Positions 42,721 through 51,830 of a stretch of 64,000 nucleotides of DNA are shown here, in pieces. The position numbers were made by a program, and so were the translations under genes. Positions within the stretch are counted from its first letter, which is position 1; every line of letters starts with the position of its first letter. The stretch is taken from NCBI RefSeq assembly GCF_002078175.1, contig NZ_MWFK01000002.1, forward strand, positions 2,232,001-2,296,000. Reading direction: 5' to 3'. The notes beneath the pieces were generated by a model that saw only the letters and a list, made by a program, of their open reading frames with translations, did not search any database and was not told where the DNA came from. Origin of the DNA: Streptomyces sp. M41(2017). GTDB taxonomy: Bacteria > Actinomycetota > Actinomycetes > Streptomycetales > Streptomycetaceae.

Positions 42721-42724
<4 letters not shown>
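41453..42724 (-). CDS. sufS: Cysteine desulfurase
   Basis: 423 residues, PLP aminotransferase fold V. The PLP lysine is K241 (FTGHKMCGP) and the persulfide cysteine is C381 (RVGHHCARP), the group II (SufS) signature. It releases sulfur from cysteine to make alanine and passes it to SufU. GTG at 42724 overlaps the sufC stop. Confidence 0.95.
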
Positions 42725-43494
<770 letters not shown>

Positions 43495-43501
43495 GGGTTC
43501 C

Positions 43502-43825
43502 TCAGGACTCCTGGTTGAGGGAGACGAGCACGTCGTCCCCTTCGATCTGTACGGGGTATACGGGGACGGGGCGCGTCGCGGGAAGGCCGGACGGCTTGCC
43601 GGTGCGGAGGTCGAAGGCGGAACCGTGCAGCCAGCACTCGATCTGACAGTCCTCCACCTCGCCCTCGGAGAGCGAGACGTTCGCGTGCGAGCAGATGTCG
43701 TTGATCGCGAACACCTCCCCCTCGGTCCTCACGACCGAGACCGGCGTGCCGTCGAGTTCCACCCGCTTCGGGGTGTCCTCCTCCAGCTCGCTCAGCCCAC
43801 AGGCGCGCACGAAGGTGCCGGGCAT
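43502..43825 (-). CDS. Rieske-type non-heme 2Fe-2S protein
   Basis: 107 residues. The cluster ligands are C45-H47 (ICSHANVSL) and C64-H67 (CWLHGSAF). It is a ferredoxin-like Rieske domain of the BphF/NirD type, soluble. Its placement between sufD (TGATG junction) and sufC is standard in actinobacteria and suggests electron supply or a redox role in cluster assembly. Confidence 0.93.
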   Translation of the reverse strand: MPGTFVRACGLSELEEDTPKRVELDGTPVSVVRTEGEVFAINDICSHANVSLSEGEVEDCQIECWLHGSAFDLRTGKPSGLPATRPVPVYPVQIEGDDVLVSLNQES

Positions 43826-45006
43826 CAGAGCGACGCCTCCAGCTCCTCGTCGATCTTCGCGAGAAGGCGCTCTTCGATGTCGTCGACGCCGATCTGCTGG
43901 ACCAGTTCGGCGAAGAAGCCGCGGACCACCAGACGGCGGGCGTCCTCGGCCGGGATGCCGCGGGCCATCAGGTAGAAGAGCTGCTCGTCGTCGAAGCGGC
44001 CGGTCGCGGAGGCGTGGCCGGCGCCGACGATCTCGCCGGTCTCGATCTCCAGGTTGGGCACGGAGTCGACGCGGGCACCGTCGGTCAGAACCAGGTTGCG
44101 GTTCATCTCGTAGGTGTCCGTGCCTTCGGCGGCGGCCTCGATGAGGACGTCGCCGATCCACACCGCGTGGGCGCCCTCGCCCTGCAGCGCGCCCTTGTAC
44201 ATGACGTTGGACTTGCAGTGCGGGGTGTTGTGGTCGACCAGGAGGCGGTGCTCCTGGTGCTGGCCGGCGTCGGTGAAGTAGAGGCCGAACAGCTCGGCCT
44301 CGCCGCCGGTGCCCGCGTAGGCGATCCGCGGGTGCAGCCGGACGAGGTCGCCGCCGAAGGTGAGCACGAAGGACTTGAAGGTCGCGTCGCGGCCGATGAG
44401 GGCGTTGTGCTGGCCCACGTGCACGGCCTTGTCGTCCCAGTCCTGGACGGAGACGACCGTCAGCTTGGCGCCGTCGCCGAGGATGTAGTCGACGTTGGCG
44501 GCGAGGACCGCGTCACCGGTGTGGTCGATGACGACGACGGCCTCGGCGAAGGCTCCCAGCTCGACGACCTGGTGTCCGTAGGCGGTGCCGCCCTCGCCGT
44601 GCACGACGATCCGGATCGGCTCGGTGAGGACCGTCTCTTTGGGGACGGTCACGACGGAGGCCTTGTCGAAGGACGCGTAGGCCTGCGCGGCCACGCGGTC
44701 CACGGGGGTCCCCGCCCTGCCGAGCCGCTCGTCGTCACGCCCGACGGTCTCCACGGTGACACCGTCGGGGGTGCCGATGGCGACCTTCACGGCACCGTCG
44801 GTGGCGACCGCGGTGCCGTCGTGCAGCCCGCGCAGGCGCTCCAGCGGGGTGAACCGCCACTCCTCCTCGCGGCCGTGGGGGACGGGGAAGTCCGCCACGT
44901 CGAAGGACGGGGGCGCGCTCATGCGCGTGGCGACGGTCGACTCGGCGGCCACCGCGATCTGTCCGGCGGTGGTGGATCCCACCGGGATGTTAAGGGCCTC
45001 AGCCAT
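43825..45006 (-). CDS. sufD: Fe-S assembly scaffold SufD
   Basis: 393 residues, SufBD family beta-helix. The C-terminal core has segments shared with SufB, such as LVDHNTPHCKSNVMYKGALQ and EQLFYLMARGIPAEDARRLV. It forms SufBC2D, where clusters are built. It lies 60 bp after sufB. Confidence 0.94.
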   Translation of the reverse strand: MAEALNIPVGSTTAGQIAVAAESTVATRMSAPPSFDVADFPVPHGREEEWRFTPLERLRGLHDGTAVATDGAVKVAIGTPDGVTVETVGRDDERLGRAGTPVDRVAAQAYASFDKASVVTVPKETVLTEPIRIVVHGEGGTAYGHQVVELGAFAEAVVVIDHTGDAVLAANVDYILGDGAKLTVVSVQDWDDKAVHVGQHNALIGRDATFKSFVLTFGGDLVRLHPRIAYAGTGGEAELFGLYFTDAGQHQEHRLLVDHNTPHCKSNVMYKGALQGEGAHAVWIGDVLIEAAAEGTDTYEMNRNLVLTDGARVDSVPNLEIETGEIVGAGHASATGRFDDEQLFYLMARGIPAEDARRLVVRGFFAELVQQIGVDDIEERLLAKIDEELEASL

Positions 45007-45066
45007 GGCTGTCGGTCTGCTCTCTTCCTACGTCAGGTTTCGCTGGCTGCTGGTGGGCGGGCCGGT

Positions 45067-46488
45067 CTAGCCGACCGAGCCCTCCATCTGCAGCTCGATC
45101 AGCCGGTTGAGCTCCAGGGCGTACTCCATGGGGAGCTCCTTGGCGATGGGCTCGACGAAGCCGCGCACGATCATCGCCATCGCCTCGAACTCCGTCAGAC
45201 CGCGGCTCATCAGGTAGAAGAGCTGGTCCTCGGAGACCTTGGAGACGGTCGCCTCGTGGCCCATGGACACGTCGTCCTCGCGGACGTCCACGTAGGGGTA
45301 GGTGTCCGAGCGGGAGATGGTGTCGACGAGCAGCGCGTCGCACAGCACGTTGGACTTCGAGCCGTGCGCGCCCTCACCGATCTCGACGAGACCGCGGTAG
45401 GACGTACGGCCGCCACCGCGCGCCACCGACTTCGACACGATGTTCGAGGAGGTGTTCGGCGCCATGTGGACCATCTTGGAGCCGGCGTCCTGGTGCTGGC
45501 CCTCGCCCGCGAAGGCGATCGACAGCGTCTCGCCCTTGGCGTGCTCGCCCATCAGGTAGACGGCCGGGTACTTCATGGTGACCTTGGAGCCGATGTTGCC
45601 GTCGATCCACTCCATGGTCGCGCCCTCGTACGCCACGGCGCGCTTGGTGACCAGGTTGTAGACGTTGTTCGACCAGTTCTGGATGGTCGTGTAGCGGCAG
45701 CGGGCGCCCTTCTTCACGATGATCTCGACCACCGCGGAGTGCAGGGAGTCCGACTTGTAGATCGGCGCCGTGCAGCCCTCGACGTAGTGGACGTAGGCGT
45801 CCTCGTCGACGATGATCAGCGTCCGCTCGAACTGGCCCATGTTCTCCGTGTTGATACGGAAGTAGGCCTGGAGCGGGATCTCGACGTGCACGCCCTTCGG
45901 CACGTAGATGAAGGAGCCGCCGGACCACACGGCCGTGTTCAGCGAGGCGAACTTGTTGTCACCGACCGGGATGACCGTGCCGAAGTACTCCTTGAAGAGC
46001 TCCGGGTGCTCCTTGAGAGCGGTGTCGGTGTCCAGGAAGATGACGCCCTGCTCCTCCAGGTCCTCGCGGATCTGGTGGTAGACGACCTCGGACTCGTACT
46101 GCGCGGCGACACCGGCGACGAGGCGCTGCTTCTCCGCCTCCGGGATGCCGAGCTTGTCGTACGTGTTCTTGATGTCCTCGGGCAGGTCCTCCCAGGACTC
46201 CGCCTGCTTCTCCGTGGAGCGCACGAAGTACTTGATGTTGTCGAAGTCGATGCCCGAGAGGTCCGAACCCCAGTTGGGCATGGGCTTCTTCTCGAAGAGG
46301 CGCAGGCCCTTGAGGCGGAGCTTGGTCATCCACTCCGGCTCGCTCTTCTTCCCGGAGATGTCACGGACGACGTCCTCGTTGATGCCGCGCTTGGCAGAGG
46401 CGCCGGCCGTGTCGGAGTCGGCCCAGCCGTATTCGTACTTGCCCAGGCCCTCGAGTTCGGGGTGAGCAGTCTCCGTGGGGAGCGTCAT
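45067..46488 (-). CDS. sufB: Fe-S assembly scaffold SufB
   Basis: 473 residues. SufB core motifs are clear: GGSFIYVPKGVHVEIPLQAY, GCTAPIYKSDSLHSAVVEII and KSNVLCDALLVD with the likely cluster cysteine. It is the main cluster scaffold. No intein is present, unlike in mycobacteria. ATG at 46488 follows GAGGAA and overlaps the sufR stop. Confidence 0.95.
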   Translation of the reverse strand: MTLPTETAHPELEGLGKYEYGWADSDTAGASAKRGINEDVVRDISGKKSEPEWMTKLRLKGLRLFEKKPMPNWGSDLSGIDFDNIKYFVRSTEKQAESWEDLPEDIKNTYDKLGIPEAEKQRLVAGVAAQYESEVVYHQIREDLEEQGVIFLDTDTALKEHPELFKEYFGTVIPVGDNKFASLNTAVWSGGSFIYVPKGVHVEIPLQAYFRINTENMGQFERTLIIVDEDAYVHYVEGCTAPIYKSDSLHSAVVEIIVKKGARCRYTTIQNWSNNVYNLVTKRAVAYEGATMEWIDGNIGSKVTMKYPAVYLMGEHAKGETLSIAFAGEGQHQDAGSKMVHMAPNTSSNIVSKSVARGGGRTSYRGLVEIGEGAHGSKSNVLCDALLVDTISRSDTYPYVDVREDDVSMGHEATVSKVSEDQLFYLMSRGLTEFEAMAMIVRGFVEPIAKELPMEYALELNRLIELQMEGSVG

Positions 46489-47228
46489 GCGGGGTTCCTC
46501 CCGGCCGTGCTTGCAGATGCGTTGTGAGCTGTGTGGGAAATCTTGGGGATGAACGTCGTGCACACCCCGTCGCCGTGGGCGATCGTGGCCAGTCGCTGGA
46601 CGTGCGTGCCGAGCAGCTGGGAGAAGAACTCCGTCTCCGCCTCGCACAGCTGCGGGAACCGCTCGGCGACGTGAGCGACCGGGCAGTGGTGCTGGCAGAG
46701 CTGCTCCCCGACCGGTGCGCTGCGCGCCGTAGCAGCGTACCCGTCGGCGCTCAGGGCCCTGGCCAGGGCTTCGGTGCGCTCCGCGGGCGGCGCGGCCTCG
46801 ATGACCTCGCGGTAGACCTCGGCCTGCGCGGCGATCCGGGCGCGGGCGAAGGACAGGATGGCCTCGTCCCCGCCCTCGCGCTCGGCGATCCAGCGCAGGG
46901 CGTCCTCGGCGAGCTTGTCGTAGGACTGGTCGAAGGCGTCGCGGCCGCAGTCGGTCAGGGCGAACACCTTGGCGGGCCGGCCGCGCGTGCGCGCTCCGTA
47001 GACCCGCTGTTCGCGCGGTTGCACGACATCGTCGGCGACGAGCGCGTCGAGGTGACGGCGCACGGCGGCCGGGGTCAGTCCCAGCCGTCCCGCGAGGTCG
47101 GTCACCGTCGACGGGCCGTGGTCCAGGATGGATCGCGCGACCCGGTTGCGCGTCGAGCGCTCTCCGGTCGCGAGCTCCTCCTGCGGGGCCCCCGTGGGGG
47201 TCTCCCGAGCCTCGCCAACGTATTTCAC
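46485..47228 (-). CDS. sufR: SufR, Fe-S-containing repressor of the suf operon
   Basis: 247 residues from GTG at 47228. The winged helix is at about 38-80 (STVTDLAGRLGLTPAAVRRH). The C-terminal cluster-binding cysteines are C178 and C182 (LCQHHCPV) and C195 (FPQLCEAE). As in mycobacteria and streptomycetes, the cluster-loaded form represses suf and loss of the cluster derepresses it. It is first in the operon and coupled to sufB by ATGA. No ribosome site precedes the GTG; a leaderless start fits the promoter seen at 47235-47264. Confidence 0.92.
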   Translation of the reverse strand: MKYVGEARETPTGAPQEELATGERSTRNRVARSILDHGPSTVTDLAGRLGLTPAAVRRHLDALVADDVVQPREQRVYGARTRGRPAKVFALTDCGRDAFDQSYDKLAEDALRWIAEREGGDEAILSFARARIAAQAEVYREVIEAAPPAERTEALARALSADGYAATARSAPVGEQLCQHHCPVAHVAERFPQLCEAETEFFSQLLGTHVQRLATIAHGDGVCTTFIPKISHTAHNASASTAGRNPA

Positions 47229-47241
47229 AACACCATTGTTG
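47228..47241. promoter_or_regulatory. SufR operator CAAC-N6-GTTG
   Basis: CAACACCATTGTTG matches the palindrome CAAC-N6-GTTG that I recall as the SufR site of Streptomyces avermitilis. It overlaps the predicted -10 and the sufR start codon, ideal for repression. Confidence 0.75.
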
Positions 47242-47264
47242 CGTAATTCCTCAGAGCCTGACAA
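47235..47264 (-). promoter_or_regulatory. Promoter of the suf operon
   Basis: Minus strand: -35 TTGTCA (47264-47259), 18-bp spacer, -10 AACAAT (47240-47235), then 6 nt to the GTG start of sufR, consistent with a leaderless mRNA. Confidence 0.55.
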
Positions 47265-47299
47265 CCCGCTCCCCTCACGAGGGACGGTGCGCTGCATCA

Positions 47300-47315
47300 C
47301 TTAGGTATACCTAAG
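47300..47315. promoter_or_regulatory. 16-bp perfect palindrome between sufR and acetyltransferase genes
   Basis: CTTAGGTATACCTAAG carries TTAGG/CCTAA half-sites like iron boxes of DtxR-type regulators, but with 4 bp between them rather than 9. It lies 35 bp upstream of the suf -35 and 75 bp upstream of the acetyltransferase ATG. It could give iron control to either unit. Confidence 0.45.
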
Positions 47316-47389
47316 GTGACCTGCGCAAACGATCTTTGATCGATCAATTCGGTGGCGCCGGGCCCCCCTCTCGGGGAGACTCCGGAACC

Positions 47390-48232
47390 ATGTCGACACC
47401 CCCTCCGACCGGCCCACTCGTCACCCGGGACACCCTGGCCGCGGACCTGCGCACCCTCGGCGTACGCGCGGGCGAGACGCTCCTCGTGCACTCCTCGCTC
47501 AGTTCCCTCGGATGGGTCAACGGCGGGCCCGTCGCCCTGGTCCAAGGACTGCTCGACGCGCTCGGTCCGGACGGAACGCTGGTGGTCCCGACGCAGTCGG
47601 GCGACCTCTCGGACCCGGCCCTGTGGAGCAATCCGCCGGTTCCCGAGGACTGGTGGCCGACCATCCGGGCGACCATGCCCGCCTACGACCCCCGGGTGAC
47701 GCCCTCCCGGGGTGTCGGGGTGATACCCGAGACCGTCCGGACCTGGCCCGGCGCCCTGCGCAGCGCCCACCCGGAGACCTCGTTCGCGGCACTCGGCCCG
47801 GGCGCGGCGCGGATCATCGAGGGGCACGCCCCCGACTGCCGGCTCGGCGAGCGCAGCCCGCTGGCCCGCCTGGAGGCCGGCGGCGCCCGCGTCCTGCTCC
47901 TCGGCGCGGGCTACGACACGTGCACCAGCTTCCATCTGGCCGAGTACCGGGTGCCCTCCCCCGTCGTGGAGGTCGGACGCCCGACGCCCGAGGGCTGGCG
48001 GACCGTGCGCGAGGTGTCGATCACCTCCGAGCTGTTCGCGGAGCTGGGCGCCGACTTCGAGCGGGACCGTCCGGTCGTCCGGGGCACTGTGGGGGCGGCC
48101 GCCGCCCGGCTGTTCCCGGTGGCCGAGGCGGTGGCGTACGCGGAGCGCTGGCTGCCCCTGCACCGGCCGCGGGACCTGTACGTCGAGGTGGCCTCCGCCC
48201 CCGGCGGCTCCGGGTCCCGGCGGCGTCCCTAG
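47390..48232 (+). CDS. AAC(3)-family aminoglycoside N3-acetyltransferase-like protein
   Basis: 280 residues of the Antibiotic_NAT family: LLVHSSLSSLGWVNGGPVAL (about 29-48), DGTLVVPTQSGDLSDP, HPETSFAALG and GERSPLARLEAGGARVLLLG segments are diagnostic. Members acetylate the 3-amino group of aminoglycosides from acetyl-CoA, but many chromosomal ones have other substrates. Resistance cannot be assumed. ATG at 47390 is favoured; a purine-rich GGGGAGA and GGA precede it. Followed after 11 bp by an ABC exporter. Confidence 0.85.
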   Translation: MSTPPPTGPLVTRDTLAADLRTLGVRAGETLLVHSSLSSLGWVNGGPVALVQGLLDALGPDGTLVVPTQSGDLSDPALWSNPPVPEDWWPTIRATMPAYDPRVTPSRGVGVIPETVRTWPGALRSAHPETSFAALGPGAARIIEGHAPDCRLGERSPLARLEAGGARVLLLGAGYDTCTSFHLAEYRVPSPVVEVGRPTPEGWRTVREVSITSELFAELGADFERDRPVVRGTVGAAAARLFPVAEAVAYAERWLPLHRPRDLYVEVASAPGGSGSRRRP

Positions 48233-48243
48233 ACTTGCGCCTC

Positions 48244-49167
48244 ATGCGAAGCGAGCCCGTGGTCCAGGTCCAGGCCCTGGTGAAGCGGTACGGCACGAAG
48301 ACCGCGGTGGACGGCCTCGACCTGGTGGCCTCGGCGGGTGTCACCGCCGTACTCGGACCCAACGGCGCCGGGAAGACGACCACGGTCGAGACCTGCGAGG
48401 GGTATCGCAAGCCGGACTCCGGCACAGTGCGCGTCCTCGGTCTCGATCCGGTCAGGCAGTCGGGCGAGCTGCACACCCGCATCGGCGTGATGCTCCAGTC
48501 CGGCGGGGTCTACTCCGGCGCCCGCGCGGACGAGATGCTCCGCCACGTGGCGAAGCTGCACGCCCACCCGCTGGACGTGGACGCCCTCATCGAGCGGCTC
48601 GGCCTGGAGAGCTGCGGGCGGACGACGTACCGGAGGCTGTCGGGCGGCCAGCAGCAGCGCCTCGCGCTCGCCATGGCGGTCGTCGGGCGGCCCGAGCTGG
48701 TCTTCCTGGACGAGCCGACCGCGGGCCTCGATCCGCAGGCCCGCCGCGCCACCTGGGACCTCGTGCGCGACCTCCGGTCCGACGGCGTCTCCGTCATCCT
48801 CACCACGCACTACATGGACGAGGCCGAGCAGCTCGCCGACGACGTCGCGATCATCGACGCCGGCAAGGTCATCGCCCAGGGCTCGCCCGAGGCGCTGTGC
48901 CGCGGCGGCGCCGAGAACACCCTGCGCTTCGGCGGCCGGCCCGGCCTCGACGTGGGCTCCCTGCTCAAGGCGCTCCCGGCGGACTGCACGGCGGCCGAGC
49001 TGACCCCGGGCGCCTACCGGGTCGGCGGCAAGGTCGACCCGCAACTGCTGGCGACGGTGACGTCCTGGTGCGCCCAGCACGGCGTGATGCCGGAGAAGAT
49101 CTCGGTGGAACGCCACACGCTCGAGGACGTCTTTCTTGAGCTGACCGGCAAGGAGCTGCGTTCATGA
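48244..49167 (+). CDS. ABC-2 type exporter ATPase
   Basis: 307 residues. Walker A GPNGAGKTTT (about 38-47), signature LSGGQQQRLA, Walker B LVFLDEPTAGLDPQ and H-loop TTHYMDEAEQL are intact. A C-terminal extension (about 220-307) is typical of DrrA/NodI-type exporters. It pairs with the permease that overlaps its stop (ATGA). Substrate unknown; drug or lipid export are the usual roles. Confidence 0.9.
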   Translation: MRSEPVVQVQALVKRYGTKTAVDGLDLVASAGVTAVLGPNGAGKTTTVETCEGYRKPDSGTVRVLGLDPVRQSGELHTRIGVMLQSGGVYSGARADEMLRHVAKLHAHPLDVDALIERLGLESCGRTTYRRLSGGQQQRLALAMAVVGRPELVFLDEPTAGLDPQARRATWDLVRDLRSDGVSVILTTHYMDEAEQLADDVAIIDAGKVIAQGSPEALCRGGAENTLRFGGRPGLDVGSLLKALPADCTAAELTPGAYRVGGKVDPQLLATVTSWCAQHGVMPEKISVERHTLEDVFLELTGKELRS

Positions 49168-49934
49168 CCACCGCGGGTACGTACACCCCGAGGCCCGGGG
49201 CCTCGCCGCTGCCGCGGATGATCGGCGCGCAGGCCGCGCTGGAGACGAGGATGCTGCTCCGCAACGGCGAGCAGCTGCTCCTCACGGTGATCATCCCGAC
49301 CCTGCTGCTCGTGCTGTTCAGCACGGTCGACATCGTCGACACCGGCGCGGGCGAGGCGGTCGACTTCCTCACGCCGGGCGTCCTGGCGCTCGCCGTGATG
49401 TCGACGGCGTTCACCGGACAGGCGATCGCCACGGGCTTCGAGCGCCGCTACGGCGTCCTGAAGCGGTTGGCGGCCTCGCCGCTCCCCCGCTGGGGCCTGA
49501 TGACCGCGAAGACGGCGGCGGTCCTGGTCACGGAGATCCTCCAGGTGATCCTGCTGACCGTGATCGCCTTCGCGCTGGGCTGGTCGCCGCACGGCAACCC
49601 GCTCGCCGTGCTCCTCCTGCTGGTCCTCGGCACGGCGGCCTTCTCGGGGCTCGGACTGCTGATGGCGGGCACGCTCAGGGCCGAGGCGACGCTGGCCGCC
49701 GCCAACCTGGTGTTCCTGCTGTTCCTGGTGGGCGGCGGGGTGATCGTGCCGATGGACAAGTTCCCGGCCGGCGTCCAGGACGTCCTGGGTCTGCTGCCCA
49801 TCTCGGCGCTCTCCGACGGTCTGCGGGACGTGCTCCAGCACGGTGCCTCGATGCCCTGGGCCGACCTGGGGATCCTGGCCGTCTGGGCGGTCCTCGGGCT
49901 CGGCGCGGCCGGGAAGTTCTTCCGCTGGGAGTAA
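49164..49934 (+). CDS. ABC-2 type exporter permease
   Basis: 256 residues, about six membrane helices, ABC2_membrane family (segments GFERRYGVLKRLAASPLPRW and VPMDKFPAGVQDVLGLLPIS are typical). It forms a DrrAB-like exporter with the preceding ATPase. Confidence 0.88.
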   Translation: MTTAGTYTPRPGASPLPRMIGAQAALETRMLLRNGEQLLLTVIIPTLLLVLFSTVDIVDTGAGEAVDFLTPGVLALAVMSTAFTGQAIATGFERRYGVLKRLAASPLPRWGLMTAKTAAVLVTEILQVILLTVIAFALGWSPHGNPLAVLLLLVLGTAAFSGLGLLMAGTLRAEATLAAANLVFLLFLVGGGVIVPMDKFPAGVQDVLGLLPISALSDGLRDVLQHGASMPWADLGILAVWAVLGLGAAGKFFRWE

Positions 49935-49992
49935 TCGGGTGGACTCCGGTGAACCGGACCCTCGTGAAAGCGTGCACAAGCAGCCCCCTACG

Positions 49993-51000
49993 ATGGTGCG
50001 CGTGCCGAACCTGACCCGAGCCGACGCCCTCAGCGCGGTGCGCAACCCGCTCGCCTTCATCGCCGAACGCTGGACCCCGACGACCCGCACGGTGCGGCGC
50101 GCGGCGCTCGCCGCGCTCGTCATGTCCGTCGTCATCGTGGTCACCGGCGGTGCCGTCCGGCTCACCAGTTCCGGCCTCGGCTGCCCGACCTGGCCCAAGT
50201 GCACCGACGACTCGCTCACCGCGACCAGCGAGATGGGCTTCCACGGCGCCATCGAGTTCGGCAACCGCATGCTGACGTACGTGCTGTGCGCGGCCGTCGG
50301 CTGGGCGATCGTCGCCGCCCGCTCGCAGAAGCCGTGGCGACGCGGCCTGACCCGGCTCGGCTGGGCGCAGTTCTGGATCGTCATGAGCAACGCGGTGCTC
50401 GGCGGCATCGTCGTCCTGGTCGGTCTGAACCCCTACACGGTCGCCGCCCACTTCCTGCTGTCCACCGCTCTGATCACGGTCGCCGCCCTCATGTGGCAGC
50501 GCACCCGCGAGGGCGACGGCGCGCCGCGTCCGCTGGTCGGCGGGGCGGTGCAGCAGCTCGTCTGGTGCCTGGTGGTCGCGGCCGTCCTGCTGATCGCGGT
50601 CGGCACGGTCGTCACCGGCGCGGGTCCGCACGCGGGCGACTCCAGCGAGGTCGACCGGATGCACGTGAGCTGGGAGAACGTCGCCAAGCTGCACGCCGTG
50701 CTGGCGTGGATCGTGGTGACGCTGACGTTCGCGCTCTGGTTCGTCCTCAAGGCGGTCGACGCGCCCCGCGGCCCGCTGCACCGCACCCGGGACCTGTTCC
50801 TGATCCTGTTGTCCCAGGGCGTCGTCGGCTACGTGCAGTACTTCACCGACCTGCCCGAGGCGCTGGTCGCCGTCCACATGCTCGGCTCCTGCCTCGTGTG
50901 GATCGGGGTTGTGCGCGTCCTGCTGGCCCTGCGCGAACGCCCGGAGATAGTGGCGGACGTCCCGGGCCCGGCGACGGAATCGGCCCTCACGCGCGCGTAG
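49993..51000 (+). CDS. ctaA: Heme A synthase
   Basis: 335 residues, eight hydrophobic helices. The extracytoplasmic cysteine pair is in SSGLGCPTWPKC (near 51-62), and heme-ligand histidines are in AAHFLLST, AKLHAVLAW and VAVHMLGS. It oxidises heme O to heme A for cytochrome c oxidase. The start is uncertain; a GTG at 49972 is also in frame. It is 58 bp downstream of the exporter genes. Its 3' end overlaps the convergent nucleotidyltransferase gene by 14 bp. Confidence 0.92.
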   Translation: MVRVPNLTRADALSAVRNPLAFIAERWTPTTRTVRRAALAALVMSVVIVVTGGAVRLTSSGLGCPTWPKCTDDSLTATSEMGFHGAIEFGNRMLTYVLCAAVGWAIVAARSQKPWRRGLTRLGWAQFWIVMSNAVLGGIVVLVGLNPYTVAAHFLLSTALITVAALMWQRTREGDGAPRPLVGGAVQQLVWCLVVAAVLLIAVGTVVTGAGPHAGDSSEVDRMHVSWENVAKLHAVLAWIVVTLTFALWFVLKAVDAPRGPLHRTRDLFLILLSQGVVGYVQYFTDLPEALVAVHMLGSCLVWIGVVRVLLALRERPEIVADVPGPATESALTRA

Positions 51001-51754
51001 CGGTGTCGTGGGCCGCCACGAGGGAGTCGATGGCGGGCCCCAGGTAGCTTCTCGTGCGTCCGGCCCGGCGGTCCCGCCAGGCCGGGTCGGCCGGTCCGGG
51101 CTCCCCGTAGCGGCGTCCTGTGATGTCGTCGACGACGTCCTGGGGAGCACCGAGCCCGGGAAGCAGGCCGAGTGCTTCCTGCTTGGTGATCAGTCGCCCG
51201 TCGCGCAGTGTCGCCGTCGCCCGCGCGTACGTGATCGTGCCCAGGTCGACCCACACGTCCTGCCGCCACAGCCGCGCCTTGTCCACGGCGGGACGCCAGA
51301 ACTCCTTCTGGTCCCGGACCACGAAGGCCCTCAGCTCGCTCGGGGAGACGGGCGGCAGCAGTCCCGCCGGGGGCGAGCCGTGCAGGACGCGCCCGAAGGT
51401 GTGCAGCTCGCAGCGGGTGACCGGGGTGACCGGCCGCCTCGTCGGACCGTCGTGCGCCCAGGTCAGGTGCGACCGCTCGGCGTCGGCCGCCGTCGCGGGT
51501 GTCAGGTAGCTGCAGTGCAGTCCGCGGGCCAGTGGTTCCGCCGCCCGCAGCCGCCGGTGCAGCCCGATCACCGCGCGGGCGGTGGGCAGCCGGAAGGGAT
51601 CACCCTCCAGTACGGCGATGAGGTCGAGGTCGCTGCGCCCCTCGCGGTAGTCCCCGCCGGCCAGTGAGCCGTGCGCCCAGACGGCGACCGGGTCCAGGAC
51701 GCGCAACTCGCGGAGGAACCGGTCGAGCAGTCGGGCCGTGGCGTCGTCGGTCAT
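50987..51754 (-). CDS. Nucleotidyltransferase (AadA/ANT(9)-like)
   Basis: 255 residues. The catalytic nucleotidyltransferase motif is GSLAGGDYREGRSDLDLIAV (near 29-48), with GS and DLD metal ligands. The C-terminal part resembles the DUF4111 domain of aminoglycoside adenylyltransferases (KEFWRPAVDKARLWRQDVWV, LITKQEALGLL). It may nucleotidylate a small molecule; resistance activity is not shown. Start ATG 51754 or GTG 51760 is unclear. It ends inside ctaA (14-bp convergent overlap). Confidence 0.8.
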   Translation of the reverse strand: MTDDATARLLDRFLRELRVLDPVAVWAHGSLAGGDYREGRSDLDLIAVLEGDPFRLPTARAVIGLHRRLRAAEPLARGLHCSYLTPATAADAERSHLTWAHDGPTRRPVTPVTRCELHTFGRVLHGSPPAGLLPPVSPSELRAFVVRDQKEFWRPAVDKARLWRQDVWVDLGTITYARATATLRDGRLITKQEALGLLPGLGAPQDVVDDITGRRYGEPGPADPAWRDRRAGRTRSYLGPAIDSLVAAHDTATRA

Positions 51755-51830
51755 CCGCACAGTCTGGGCCCGGGCGGCGCCCCGGTGAAGGGCGCCTTCC
51801 AGCGGGGCGCGGCGGAGCAGGGCCCCGGCC

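Noticed and set aside
47390..49167. AAC(3)-like gene plus ABC exporter as a drug resistance island
   Set aside because: No mobile element, normal codon use, and chromosomal homologues often do not confer resistance, so only family-level calls are made.
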